Source: Rubrivivax sp.
Lineage (GTDB): Bacteria > Pseudomonadota > Gammaproteobacteria > Burkholderiales > Burkholderiaceae
Reading direction: 5' to 3'
DNA length: 64,000 nt
Assembly: GCA_016790225.1 (NCBI GenBank)
Contig: JAEUOZ010000023.1
Span: 21,600 to 85,599, forward strand
Shown: positions 52,539 through 62,636 of the stretch, in pieces
Layout: each line of letters opens with the position of its first letter
Numbering within the stretch: position 1 is the stretch's first letter
Made by a program: the position numbers and the translations under genes
Notes under the pieces: generated by a model
What the model was told of the DNA's origin: nothing
Seen by the model: the letters and a program-made list of their open reading frames with translations, nothing else
The model's database searches: none

Positions 52539-52817
52539 TCAGCCTACCCCACGCGACGGGGCGAGCAGCGGCTCGGAACCCGTTGGCGGTTTCGGCACGA
52601 CGCTGCCTGGCGCCGCCAATGGGGCTGCGACGGGCTCCAGTGCCGGAAAGCACATGGCCTTGCCATTCCAGACCTGGCCACACCAGCATCGGCCCTGGTC
52701 ATCGATGATGCAGGCGCCACCACCACAGCAACGGGGATCTTCTGACACAGGCGGACTCCAGAGTTCAAACCAGGCTGACGCAGAGTCTGCCCCGGGTGCG
52801 ACGACCTTGAAGGGCAC
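52539..52817 (-). CDS. small Cys-rich hypothetical protein
   Basis: This is a 92-residue frame with a GTG start and no clear ribosome binding site. The central part DPRCCGGGACIIDDQGRCWC, then GQVWNGKAMCF, has five cysteines in 27 residues and looks like a conserved metal-binding or disulfide-rich knuckle. The flanks are Ala/Pro/Val-rich and featureless. There is no signal peptide. No family can be named. It lies convergent with the metallophosphoesterase in a 634-base gap and might be a fragment of a longer protein. Confidence 0.4.
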   Translation of the reverse strand: MPFKVVAPGADSASAWFELWSPPVSEDPRCCGGGACIIDDQGRCWCGQVWNGKAMCFPALEPVAAPLAAPGSVVPKPPTGSEPLLAPSRGVG

Positions 52818-53088
52818 CGGGTTGGCATGGGATGAGGTAGAGGGTCACGCGCTGGCGTTGGCGCTCCTGAACGGTAGCGTTGCTGGAACGCGCTCTGCAG
52901 TCACTGGCGCAGACCGACCTGCTGGCCACGCTGGCCCACGAGGCAAGGGTGTGCGCGTTTCACCGATCGTTGCGCGAGTTCCACGAACCAAAGCTCCTTC
53001 GAGACGAGCGAATCGAGCCAACCGCGGTGGAGGCCTCTCCTCGGCTTGTCGACCGAGCGCCGGCGAGCACGATCAGCGCCTGTTCCCG
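52818..53088. other. gap with no supported gene
   Basis: This stretch before the end of the SNF2 gene has only weak frames. A plus-strand frame from TTG 52880 reads LAQTDLLATLAHEARVCAFH and EFHEPKLLRDERIEPTAVE, which looks slightly protein-like, but it runs antisense into the SNF2 gene and matches nothing I know. No terminator with a T-run was seen. Confidence 0.4.
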
Positions 53089-55662
53089 TCACAGGCGGTC
53101 CAGCAGGCCCTTCAGGCCTTCGGCCAGGCGGCGGATCGTCGCGGGATCGGGCAAGGGCAGGTTCAGGCTGCGTTGGCCGGTCGCCGGGTCGATCGTGATG
53201 CGTGGCGCCCGGCTCCCCGGCGCCTGGGCGCCTTCGGCAGGCGCGGCGGCATCGGTGAGTGAGGCGAGCCATTGCAGTCCGGCTTCCAGCAACGGTGCCC
53301 ACGGATCCGCCTGCCCCGGATCCGGTTCCGACGCAGGCCTCGCGCCCGGGTTCACCGGTGTGTCGCCGATCAGGGCCGAAACCCGGGTGTCCTGAGCGCT
53401 CAGGCCGCCTTCTGTCGGATGACCGTCCTGCCGGGGCTCGCCTTCTTGCTCTGCGGCCAGGGGCGGTGAGGCTGCGGCGCGTTCGCTCGCGGGCACTGTG
53501 ACAGCGTCTTCGGCGCAGCCCATCGCACCCGCGACCTCGTCCACGCTTTCCATGAACTTCGACAGTCGCGTGCCGTTCATGAAGACTGCGCTGTCGCCGC
53601 CATCCAGCACGCCGGCAAAGAGCGATTTCTTGAACGCCAGCACGCCCAGCATGCCTTGCTCGATGCTGCCCTGGGCCACGAAGTTGATCACCTGCACGCC
53701 GCGGCGCTGCCCCATGCGATGAACGCGGCTGATGCGCTGCTCCAGCTTGGCCGGATTCCAGGGCAGATCCATGTTGACCACCGTGGCCGCCGCGTGCTGC
53801 AGGTTCAGCCCCACGCCGCCGGCATCGGTGGACAGGAACAGGCGGCATACCGGGTCCTGCTCGAACCGGTCGACCAGCGCACCGCGCTGGTCGCCAGGCA
53901 CCCCGCCATGGAACAGCACGTGGCCCCAGCCGCGCGCCCGCAGCCTGCGCATCAGCACCTCGTGGGTGCCCAGCCACTGGCTGAAGACCACGGCCTTGGC
54001 CTCAGGTTCTTCGAACAGCTCTTCCAGCACCGTCACCAGTTCGTCGGCCTTGTGGCCGAAGTCGGTTTCATGGTCGAGCAGCCAGGTGCTGTTGCAGGCC
54101 ATTCGCATGTTCTGCAAGGCGCATTGCAGGCGGTGCTGATCGCTGTCGGACAGGTAGCCTGTCTTGCGCCAGCGCGTGACGATGCGCGTGACGATGAGGC
54201 CGTTCTCGTCATGGTGCACACGTTGTTCGGGCGTCATCGGCACAAACAAGGTCTTGTCGACACGTTCGGGCAGCTGCGCCAGCACGTCGGCCTTGCGGCG
54301 CCGCAGCAGGATGGGCGCGAGCGTGGCGCCGATGCGGTCGAGGTGGCGGTAGCCGACGACGCGGCCGGCATCGTCGACCTGCTGGTGTTCGTGCAGCAGC
54401 TGCCACGTCGGCCCCAGTCGATGCTGGTCGACCAGTTGCACGATCGCGATCAGCTCTTCCAGCCGGTTCTCCAGCGGCGTGCCGGTGAGCACGAAGGCAT
54501 ACGGAGTCTCGATGCGTCTGAGCGCACGCGCCGCCACCGTGTTCCAGTTCTTGACACGTTGCGCCTCGTCGATGATCAGCAGTTCAGGCGCCCAGGCCTG
54601 CACCAGGTCAGCGTCGCGCACCAGCGTTTCATAGCTGGTGATGCGACAGAAGGCTTCTTCCCGGTATTGCTGCTGGCGCGCCGCGCGCAATCCGTGCAGC
54701 ACCTGCGCGGAGCGGCCGGCAAAGCGCGCGATCTCTCGCTGCCACTGGTGTTTCAGCGAAGTGGGGCACACCACCAGCACGCGCTGCACGCCGAAGTGGT
54801 GTGCCAGCAGCTCGGCCGCTGCAATGGCCTGCACGGTCTTGCCCAGACCCATCTCGTCGCCCAGCAGCACGCGGCCGGCGCGGGCCGCAAACAGCGCGCC
54901 TTCAGCCTGATAGGGGTAGAGCCGGGTCTTCAGGAGTTTGGCCAGGCCTTTGTCGGCAACGCCCTTGGGGTAGGCGGCCAACAGCGCCTGATGGCGGCGT
55001 TCGGCGTCGCGCGCCTGGGCCGCGAAGGCCAGCGCGCGCTCGTCGATGCGCAGTTCGTGCGCAGTCGCTGCGGCGATCTTTCGTGCGTGGCCGATGAAGG
55101 CCTCGAGTTCGCGCAGGCGGGGCGCGGGCAGTGTCCAACCGGCCTGCTCATCGAACAGACCTCGCGCCAGCTGCAGCAGCGCTGTGGGGCAATCCCTGCC
55201 GGGGCGCAGGCGCACCGCGCGCTGGCCCGCGTGATGGAGGTAGATCTCGCTGTAGACCGGCGAAAAACCGCGCGCCAGCGCCGCCTTGCCACCGCGCCTC
55301 GCAGACAGGCGCGCCAGCGTGAACTCGATGTGCTTGCAGGTGCCCAGGTCATTGGTGGCGTAGTCGGCGCAGGTGCACAGGTTGTCGCCGATGGCCTTGC
55401 CGCGGATGGTGACGCGGTAGTGGCCGCCGCTGTTGGCGTTGCTGACGCGGAAGTCGGAAAACACCGGCGACTGCTTCGCGTCTCCCAGGTTCTGCAGCTC
55501 GAATGGCTGCTCACGCCCATACTGCTTGCGCAAGGCGCGCTGCCAGTCGTCGGCGGGCAGCGCCTCAGGCCTGCGCTGGCGCGACAGGCGGGGTCCTTCA
55601 GGCACGGCCTGGCGTCTGGCCCTGGCCTTCGGTCGCTTCAGGTCGTCGACTGGAGTGTTCAT
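53089..55662 (-). CDS. SNF2-family helicase with SWIM zinc finger
   Basis: This encodes 857 residues from ATG 55662; the open frame continues upstream but reads as a shadow of other sequence. A SWIM zinc finger lies near 94-112 (CTCADYATNDLGTCKHIEF). The RecA-like helicase core has Walker A LGDEMGLGKT (Lys275), VVCPTSLKHQW, DEAQ in LLIIDEAQRVKNW, LTGTPLENRLEEL and C-terminal motifs VVFSQW, FLSTDAGGVGLNLQ and QRISRVHRMGQ. The last ~180 residues are Ala/Pro-rich and end in a short amphipathic segment. Such proteins remodel DNA or displace RNA polymerase, as RapA does. The SWIM-SNF2 fusion is common in bacteria. Confidence 0.92.
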   Translation of the reverse strand: MNTPVDDLKRPKARARRQAVPEGPRLSRQRRPEALPADDWQRALRKQYGREQPFELQNLGDAKQSPVFSDFRVSNANSGGHYRVTIRGKAIGDNLCTCADYATNDLGTCKHIEFTLARLSARRGGKAALARGFSPVYSEIYLHHAGQRAVRLRPGRDCPTALLQLARGLFDEQAGWTLPAPRLRELEAFIGHARKIAAATAHELRIDERALAFAAQARDAERRHQALLAAYPKGVADKGLAKLLKTRLYPYQAEGALFAARAGRVLLGDEMGLGKTVQAIAAAELLAHHFGVQRVLVVCPTSLKHQWQREIARFAGRSAQVLHGLRAARQQQYREEAFCRITSYETLVRDADLVQAWAPELLIIDEAQRVKNWNTVAARALRRIETPYAFVLTGTPLENRLEELIAIVQLVDQHRLGPTWQLLHEHQQVDDAGRVVGYRHLDRIGATLAPILLRRRKADVLAQLPERVDKTLFVPMTPEQRVHHDENGLIVTRIVTRWRKTGYLSDSDQHRLQCALQNMRMACNSTWLLDHETDFGHKADELVTVLEELFEEPEAKAVVFSQWLGTHEVLMRRLRARGWGHVLFHGGVPGDQRGALVDRFEQDPVCRLFLSTDAGGVGLNLQHAAATVVNMDLPWNPAKLEQRISRVHRMGQRRGVQVINFVAQGSIEQGMLGVLAFKKSLFAGVLDGGDSAVFMNGTRLSKFMESVDEVAGAMGCAEDAVTVPASERAAASPPLAAEQEGEPRQDGHPTEGGLSAQDTRVSALIGDTPVNPGARPASEPDPGQADPWAPLLEAGLQWLASLTDAAAPAEGAQAPGSRAPRITIDPATGQRSLNLPLPDPATIRRLAEGLKGLLDRL

Positions 55663-55957
55663 CGCGGCGAATGCGGGTCGTGGCGGGCGGATTGTCGGGC
55701 CGGCTTGCCAGAGGGCGAGGTTCCCGTCCTGTGGCGACAAGGGTGCTTGTTCCCGGAACACGACAGCCTTCAAGCCCTTCGGCGCCTTGTCCTGCGGTCT
55801 GGTCGACCCCTTGGCGCCGTCTTTCCTCGGTTCGTGTCCGCGGTGGAGTACGCTCTCCAGGGGCAAGGCCCGTCGCCGCCGACAGGCCTGCGGCCCGCCC
55901 GCCAGCAGACCTGAGCCCGCACTGCCGACCCGGCAGCGATTCGCATCCCACCGCCTG

Positions 55958-56731
55958 ATGTACGACCCCGTTGCCGACGGCTTCTCGCGCCGCGACGCCG
56001 CCATCCGTTATGCCGAAGCCCCGCCACCGGCCGAGCTGGCGGCGATGGTGCACGTCTTCTGGGAGCTGCGCACCCTGGCCCCGCTGGAGCAGGACTTCCA
56101 CTACCACGCCTTGCCGGACGCCTGCGTCAACCTGCTGCTGAACCTGAGGCAGCCCGCGATCGCCGGTGTCACGGCCCTGCACACCGAGGCCACCGTGCTG
56201 AACCTCGGCACCGCGTTCCATTACGTGGGCGTGCAGCTGTTCCCGGGCGTGTGGCGGGGCGACCGGGCGGCGCTGATCGACCGCTACGTGGGCTCGCCCT
56301 ACCGCGGGCCGTTGCCGCTGGTGGCCACGGCCGAAGGCCTGGTGGGGGTGGACTTCGCGGCGATGGGGCCAGGCCTGACGGCGCTGGTGGAACACCTGCA
56401 CGCACAGGGCATCGTGGCCCCGAACCCGTTGACCGCGAGCCTGCTGGGGCAGCTGGATGCCGTGCGCACGGTGGCCGACATGGCCGCGCTGGCCGGATGC
56501 TCGACGCGACAGCTGCAGCGCCGGCTGCAACGGGACACCGGCTTTGCGCCGCACAACCTGCTGAAGGTGCTGCGCGTGCAGCAGTCCTTCCGTCGCCACT
56601 ACCTGGACCTGTACGCCGACCAGTCGCAGTACATCCACGCCTTCCGCAGCGCCACCGGCCTCACGCCGGGCGAGTACCGCCGGCGCTACGGTGTCCGATA
56701 TCCACAAGACGATGCGTCACCCGCCGCCTAG
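55958..56731 (+). CDS. AraC-family transcriptional regulator
   Basis: This encodes 257 residues from ATG 55958. The N-terminal ~150 residues hold a small effector domain of the DUF6597 type, with FHYHALPDACVNLLLNL and HYVGVQLFPGVWRGD. The C-terminal AraC DNA-binding domain has two helix-turn-helix units, ADMAALAGCSTRQLQRRLQR and QSQYIHAFRSATGLTPGEYR. It is divergent from the SNF2 gene (295 bases between starts, no other feature seen) and followed after 35 bases by a VOC protein, which it may regulate. Confidence 0.88.
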   Translation: MYDPVADGFSRRDAAIRYAEAPPPAELAAMVHVFWELRTLAPLEQDFHYHALPDACVNLLLNLRQPAIAGVTALHTEATVLNLGTAFHYVGVQLFPGVWRGDRAALIDRYVGSPYRGPLPLVATAEGLVGVDFAAMGPGLTALVEHLHAQGIVAPNPLTASLLGQLDAVRTVADMAALAGCSTRQLQRRLQRDTGFAPHNLLKVLRVQQSFRRHYLDLYADQSQYIHAFRSATGLTPGEYRRRYGVRYPQDDASPAA

Positions 56732-56766
56732 GCTGTCGTCCTCCCCACTCTTTGCTGGAGCCCGAC

Positions 56767-57147
56767 ATGCCGCAAGCGAACGCCATCGGATGGTTTGACC
56801 TCTACGTCGACGATCTGGCCCGTGCGACCGCCTTCTACGAATCCGTCTTCGAACAGGCCCTTGAGCCTCTGGACGACCCCAGCGGCGAGACTGCCATGCG
56901 CGCCTTCCCGGCGCGGCAGGATGCCTACGGCGCCGCTGGTGCCCTGGTGAAGACAGCGCACACACGCCCCGGCGCCGCCGGCACGATGGTCTATTTCAGC
57001 GTCGAGGACTGCGCCGCCACGGAGCACCGGGTGCGTGCCGCCAAGGGCACGGTGCTGCGGCCCAGGTTTTCCATCGGCGCCTTCGGCTGGGTGTCGATCT
57101 GCGAGGACACCGAAGGCAACCGCTTCGGCCTGAACTCGATGCGATGA
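56767..57147 (+). CDS. VOC-family protein
   Basis: This encodes 126 residues from ATG 56767. It is a two-repeat glyoxalase/bleomycin-resistance fold: repeat one IGWFDLYVDDLARATAFYES, repeat two MVYFSVEDCAATEHRVRAAK, ending ICEDTEGNRFGLNSM. The Glu in EDTEGN stands where many VOC proteins bind metal. Spacing to the AraC gene suggests one transcript. The substrate is unknown. Confidence 0.87.
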   Translation: MPQANAIGWFDLYVDDLARATAFYESVFEQALEPLDDPSGETAMRAFPARQDAYGAAGALVKTAHTRPGAAGTMVYFSVEDCAATEHRVRAAKGTVLRPRFSIGAFGWVSICEDTEGNRFGLNSMR

Positions 57148-57245
57148 GGGGACAGGCAGCACCGTCTCTGCAGCACCGGCCTGGCGACACCCGCTGCAGC
57201 GCACGATGGCCCTGACCGGCGGGGCACCGCGCTGCAGGCGGGCGT

Positions 57246-57278
57246 GCCGGCCCGTATCGATCGCTGATACGGGCCGGC
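57246..57278 (+). promoter_or_regulatory. 13-bp perfect hairpin in the dbpA leader
   Basis: GCCGGCCCGTATC, GATCGCT, GATACGGGCCGGC is a perfect inverted repeat with a 7-base loop, ending 15 bases before the dbpA ATG. No Shine-Dalgarno sequence stands between hairpin and start. It could control dbpA translation as an RNA structure, or be a dimer binding site on DNA. Confidence 0.6.
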
Positions 57279-57293
57279 CGTGACAATGCCCCC

Positions 57294-58712
<1,419 letters not shown>

Positions 58713-59262
58713 GAGGGGCGTGACGCCGGCCCGCTGCGCAAAATCTGAGGTCCTCGCTGATGGACAGCAGGGCACTCTCCGGCGGAACGCTGCAGGTGGA
58801 TGCGCTCAGCGGAGTTGCGGCCGTTGTCAGTTTGGACACGCTCATCACGACCAAGGTAGGGCCTCTCGGCGCTACCCATGGACCCGCTATCGAGACCTTC
58901 CAGCCTTGATGCGACTGCACCGCCCCAGGTGATGGACTACTGAAGACCTGACCGCATGCTTCAGCAAGCGGCGTGCCGGCTGCGGGCCGTTCCACGGAAC
59001 TCGGCCCAGCACTGGCAGCATGCTCTGCGTTCCAGCTTGCGCGCCCGGACGCGCTGGAATGGACCGCCACCACGCAGCGATACCGGCACCACGTGTCGTG
59101 CGCGCACACCGTGCCTCAGGACCTGAGGCCGTGGCGGCGTTGATGGTGTGGGCACCGCGGTCAACCTGTTGCACCCGAACAAGGCCTCACTGGCGACCAG
59201 AACCGTTCCGATCACACCCCGTGGCTGGCCTCCAGCGCCGCGCCTGGCGCATGCGCGTTGCC
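58713..59262. other. 550-base gap, one doubtful small frame
   Basis: No gene is well supported. A 49-codon plus-strand frame (ATG 58760 to TGA 58909) reads LSGGTLQVDALSGVAAVVSL and ends PAIETFQP. It looks like a possible remnant of a beta-rich exported protein but has no ribosome binding site. A 138-codon minus-strand frame (59109-58693) overlaps the dbpA end and looks like a shadow. The rest shows no repeat or RNA signature. Confidence 0.4.
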
Positions 59263-60264
59263 TCAGCTGCCCGCCGAGCGGCGCCACAGCGCCGGCGTCT
59301 GCCCGGTCCAGCGCCGGAATGCGCGCGTGAATGAGGTCTGCTCCTGGAAGCCCAGGCGCGCGGCCACATCGACCAGCGGCGTCGGGCCGGCCAGCAGCCG
59401 CAGGGCCTCGTCGCGCCTGAAGGTCTCGACGACATCGCTCCAGGTTCGGCCGCTGGTCGCCAGCCGGCGCTGCAGCGTGCGCACCGACATGCCCAGCAGC
59501 TGCGCGACACGGCTGATCGCTGCGTCGCCTTCGGCGAGTGCGCCGCGCATCCGGGCCCGGATCGCCAGCTCCAGCCCATCGGCGGGGCTGCGCAGCAGGC
59601 CCAGCTCTTCGATGCTGCGTCGCAGCGTGGCGTGCAGATAGGGGTCGGCACGGCGCAGCGGCAGGCTCCACATCGGTGCCGGGATGGCCAGCGCGGCCAC
59701 AGGGCTGTGATGGTGGACCGGCAGGCCGAGCAGTCGCGCCTGCGCTGAATCAGCCGAAGGCGCTCCGCCGCGCAGGCAGGCAAACGCCGGCTGGAACGCA
59801 CCGCCCGTGCCCTCGCGGAAGCGCCCGACAAACAGCGCCACTGTCATCTCGGTGGCCACGAAGGGTGCGCTTTCGCCCTGGGGCGTCAGCAGCCGCACCC
59901 AACGCAGCCCGTCAACCGCGTCCAGTTCGAGCTGGATGCCGCCCGCGACCAGCCGCAGGTGCAGCGCCAGCGATTCGAACCCGGCGCCCACCGTGAAGCT
60001 GCTGCCTGTCAGGTAGTCCGTGAAGCCAAATGCGCCGAAGGGGATGGCCAGACCCAGCGCCGTGGCCAGCGCCGGATCGGGGCGCTGCTCGAAGGCCGCC
60101 TGCCACAGCCGGCCCATGGCATCGCTGCCCACCTGGGCCGCCGGCGGCGGGGGATCGCCCAGCTCGGCCCCGACGGCATGGGCCAGCACGGCGCGGTCCA
60201 GGCCGAGCTGCACGAGGCCCTCCAGCATCGCGTGCACGGTGACGGCGCTCACCTGTCCCTGCAT
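59263..60264 (-). CDS. AraC-family regulator with arabinose-binding-type N-terminus
   Basis: This encodes 333 residues from ATG 60264; a TTG nine bases earlier is possible. The N-terminal ~210 residues follow the OruR/ArgR-like AraC layout (VHAMLEGLVQLGLDRAVLAH, AFGFTDYLTGSSFTVGAGFE, LHLRLVAGGIQLELDAVDG). The DNA-binding end has ISRVAQLLGMSVRTLQRRLA and VDVAARLGFQEQTSFTRAFR, a strongly conserved second HTH. It is divergent from the FAD oxidoreductase with 94 bases between starts, so it probably controls that gene and the SDR after it. The effector is unknown, but regulators of this type often respond to lipids or amino acids. Confidence 0.9.
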   Translation of the reverse strand: MQGQVSAVTVHAMLEGLVQLGLDRAVLAHAVGAELGDPPPPAAQVGSDAMGRLWQAAFEQRPDPALATALGLAIPFGAFGFTDYLTGSSFTVGAGFESLALHLRLVAGGIQLELDAVDGLRWVRLLTPQGESAPFVATEMTVALFVGRFREGTGGAFQPAFACLRGGAPSADSAQARLLGLPVHHHSPVAALAIPAPMWSLPLRRADPYLHATLRRSIEELGLLRSPADGLELAIRARMRGALAEGDAAISRVAQLLGMSVRTLQRRLATSGRTWSDVVETFRRDEALRLLAGPTPLVDVAARLGFQEQTSFTRAFRRWTGQTPALWRRSAGS

Positions 60265-60358
60265 GGCGCGCAAGGCTCAAACAACGGCACGCAGGGGCAA
60301 GCCTGCTGCGCGGAGCAGAAACAAGATCACGGCACTCATGACGGCAAAGGATAAGCGC

Positions 60359-62578
60359 ATGGCAGCGACACACACCGGCTCGGCCCGCGACAACCCGACG
60401 CTCGCACCGGCCGGCGGCGCCCGAGCCCTGAAGAGCTTTCATCATGCCGGCCTGCTGCTGGCGCCGCTGATCATCACCTGGGAGGCGGCCGGCTTTGGCC
60501 AGCCGCTGGGCGGTGCCGCCGTCGGGGCGCTGCTGGCGGGGGCGCTGACGGTCTGGACGAAGCGACGCAGCGAAGACCTGTTGCTGCCCGCAGGCCTGGC
60601 CATCATCCTCGGCCTGGCCGCTGCCCTGGCGCTGGCCGGCCCATCAGCCTGGCATGCCTGGCACACCTGGCTTGCGGCCGCCGTATCGATCGCAGCGGGC
60701 CTGTGGATGTTGCTCGGCGTGACGATCGGCCGGCCGTGGACGGCGGTGATCTCGGCCCCCGACTGGCCCGGCATGACCGCCGACCCGGTGTTTCTGCGCG
60801 TCAACCGTGGCATGTCGCTGATCTGGGCCTTGGCGGTGGCCTGGGTCGGCGTGGCGGCCTCCGCGGCCCTGCACCCTGTGGCGCGATGGGTGCCCCTGGC
60901 CGCGGCCATCGGCCTGTCGCTGTGGTTGCCGCGGCGCTGGGTGCACTCGGCACTGCGGGAGCGCCTGGCGCAGGCGGACCCCCATCCCTGGCCGTCGCCG
61001 CTGGTGGGCTCGCAGCGTGTCAACGCCGATGAGCTCGACACCGACGTGGTGGTCGTTGGCGCCGGCATCGGCGGGCTCACGGCCGCCGCGCTGCTGGCAC
61101 GGGCTGGCGCGCGCGTGCAGGTGTTCGAGCAGCACGACAAGCCCGGCGGCTTCTGCCACCACTGGGAGGGCCAGGCCGGGCCGCCGCAGAACCCGCTGGT
61201 GTTCCGCTTCGATGCCGGCGTGCACGACGTCTCGGGCTGCCACGCGGGCGGCACGGTGCATGCGTTGCTGCAGCGGCTGCAACTGGAGCAGGCCATCGAC
61301 TGGCGACGTCTGGACCATGGCTTTGTCGACGCGCTCGGGGCCTGGACCGTGCCGCGGGGATGGGATGCCTTCGTGGCCGCACTGGAACAGCGTTACCCGG
61401 GCGATGCGCCGGCCCTGCGCGCCGCGCTGGCACGGGTGCGGCGCATCCACACCGGCATGTACGCCACCGCAGCGGCCCGCGGCGGCGTGCCTGGCCAGCC
61501 AACGACCGTGCCGGGCCTGCTGGCTTTCGCGAAAGAACACCCCGAGGCGGTGCGCTGGCTGGATGCACCGATGACCGAGCTGCTGGCCGCGCAGGGCGTT
61601 GGCGAGAGCGCGCAGGACGCGGTACTGGGCCTGGCCGGCTACATCACCCATCGGCCACGCACGCTGCGGGTGCGTGACTACGTTCCCATCCTGGGCTATT
61701 TCATGCACGGGGGGGCCTACCCGGCCGGCGGTTCCGGAAGCCTGGCGCAGGCGCTGGTGGACAGCATCGTGCTGGACGGCGGCCAGGTGCAGCTCAGCTG
61801 CCCGGTGGCCGAGGTGCTGCTGCGTGGCGCGCGGGGCAGCGGTGTGGCGCAGGGTGTTCGCCTGGCCGATGGCCGCACCGTGCGCGCGGCGGCCGTGGTG
61901 CTGAACGCCGAGCTGCTGGGCGCGACACACGCGCTGTTTGCTCCCGGAAGCTTGCCGCCAGCCTGGGCGCAACAGCTGCACGCCGTGGAAGCATCGGCTT
62001 CGATGCTGGCCGTGCACCTGGGCATCCGCGGTGAGCTGGGCGACCTGGCGCCGGTCAACCATCTGCATGTCGATGGCCGCAAGATCGAACTCGTGCTGCC
62101 CAGCCTGGTGGACCCCACGGCCGCACCACCGGGCCATCACACCGTGGAGCTGATGCAGCTGCTGGACCCGGAGCTCGCCCGCGACTGGTTCGAGCAGCCC
62201 GAGCTCACCAACCCGCTGGCGCAGCGCCGCAGCGCCGTCTATGCGGCACGCAAGGCCGCCTTTGCCGAGCCGATGATCGATGCCGCACAGCGCCTGATTC
62301 CGGGCCTGCGCGAGCGCATCGTCTGGCGCAGCGAGGCCAGCCCGCTGAGCTTCAGGCGCTATGGCTGGAGCAGCTTCGGCGCGGTCTATGGCAGCCGCCA
62401 TCCGCAGCGGGCGCTGGCTCGCCGCAGTCCGGTGCCCGGCCTGGTGATCGCCGGCGCCGCCACGCACGGACCCGGTATCGAAGCGGTGGTGATCTCCGGC
62501 GCCGAAGCGGCCGATGCCCTCTGGCCCGGGCTGCTGCAGGCCAAGGCGGGCGAAGCTGCAACGGAGGTGGCGGGATGA
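60359..62578 (+). CDS. membrane-anchored FAD-dependent oxidoreductase, phytoene-desaturase/retinol-saturase-like
   Basis: This encodes 739 residues from ATG 60359, favoured by AAGGA about eight bases upstream over ATG 60338. The N-terminal ~200 residues form a membrane domain with about five helices and a TADPVFLRVNRGMSLIWALA loop-helix, as found in some stand-alone membrane proteins. The C-terminal domain starts with a Rossmann FAD motif VVVVGAGIGGLTAAAL (first Gly at 234) and VFEQHDKPGG, and ends PGLVIAGAATHGPGIEAVVI. This resembles carotenoid desaturases and all-trans-retinol saturases. The fusion of the two parts in one chain is unusual. It is likely to oxidise or isomerise a hydrophobic substrate in the membrane. 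It is followed by an SDR. Confidence 0.82.
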   Translation: MAATHTGSARDNPTLAPAGGARALKSFHHAGLLLAPLIITWEAAGFGQPLGGAAVGALLAGALTVWTKRRSEDLLLPAGLAIILGLAAALALAGPSAWHAWHTWLAAAVSIAAGLWMLLGVTIGRPWTAVISAPDWPGMTADPVFLRVNRGMSLIWALAVAWVGVAASAALHPVARWVPLAAAIGLSLWLPRRWVHSALRERLAQADPHPWPSPLVGSQRVNADELDTDVVVVGAGIGGLTAAALLARAGARVQVFEQHDKPGGFCHHWEGQAGPPQNPLVFRFDAGVHDVSGCHAGGTVHALLQRLQLEQAIDWRRLDHGFVDALGAWTVPRGWDAFVAALEQRYPGDAPALRAALARVRRIHTGMYATAAARGGVPGQPTTVPGLLAFAKEHPEAVRWLDAPMTELLAAQGVGESAQDAVLGLAGYITHRPRTLRVRDYVPILGYFMHGGAYPAGGSGSLAQALVDSIVLDGGQVQLSCPVAEVLLRGARGSGVAQGVRLADGRTVRAAAVVLNAELLGATHALFAPGSLPPAWAQQLHAVEASASMLAVHLGIRGELGDLAPVNHLHVDGRKIELVLPSLVDPTAAPPGHHTVELMQLLDPELARDWFEQPELTNPLAQRRSAVYAARKAAFAEPMIDAAQRLIPGLRERIVWRSEASPLSFRRYGWSSFGAVYGSRHPQRALARRSPVPGLVIAGAATHGPGIEAVVISGAEAADALWPGLLQAKAGEAATEVAG

Positions 62579-62636
62579 GCGCGCCGGGCCGGTCCCAAGC
62601 CCATATCCCGCTGAGCGCCGCACGGAGGACTTTCCC
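62576..62636 (+). promoter_or_regulatory. intergenic element copy B before the SDR gene
   Basis: The block runs from the oxidoreductase stop codon to the next GTG start, the same length as copy A at 51566-51626. The first 16 bases are identical, the ATCCCGC block and GGAGG keep their spacing, and both end on GTGA. The GGAGG is the ribosome binding site that decides the GTG 62637 start. Confidence 0.7.

Noticed and set aside
52901..53977. Minus-strand 358-codon frame within the SNF2 gene end
   Set aside because: It overlaps the SNF2 frame fully in another phase and is Arg/Ala/Gly-rich without motifs.
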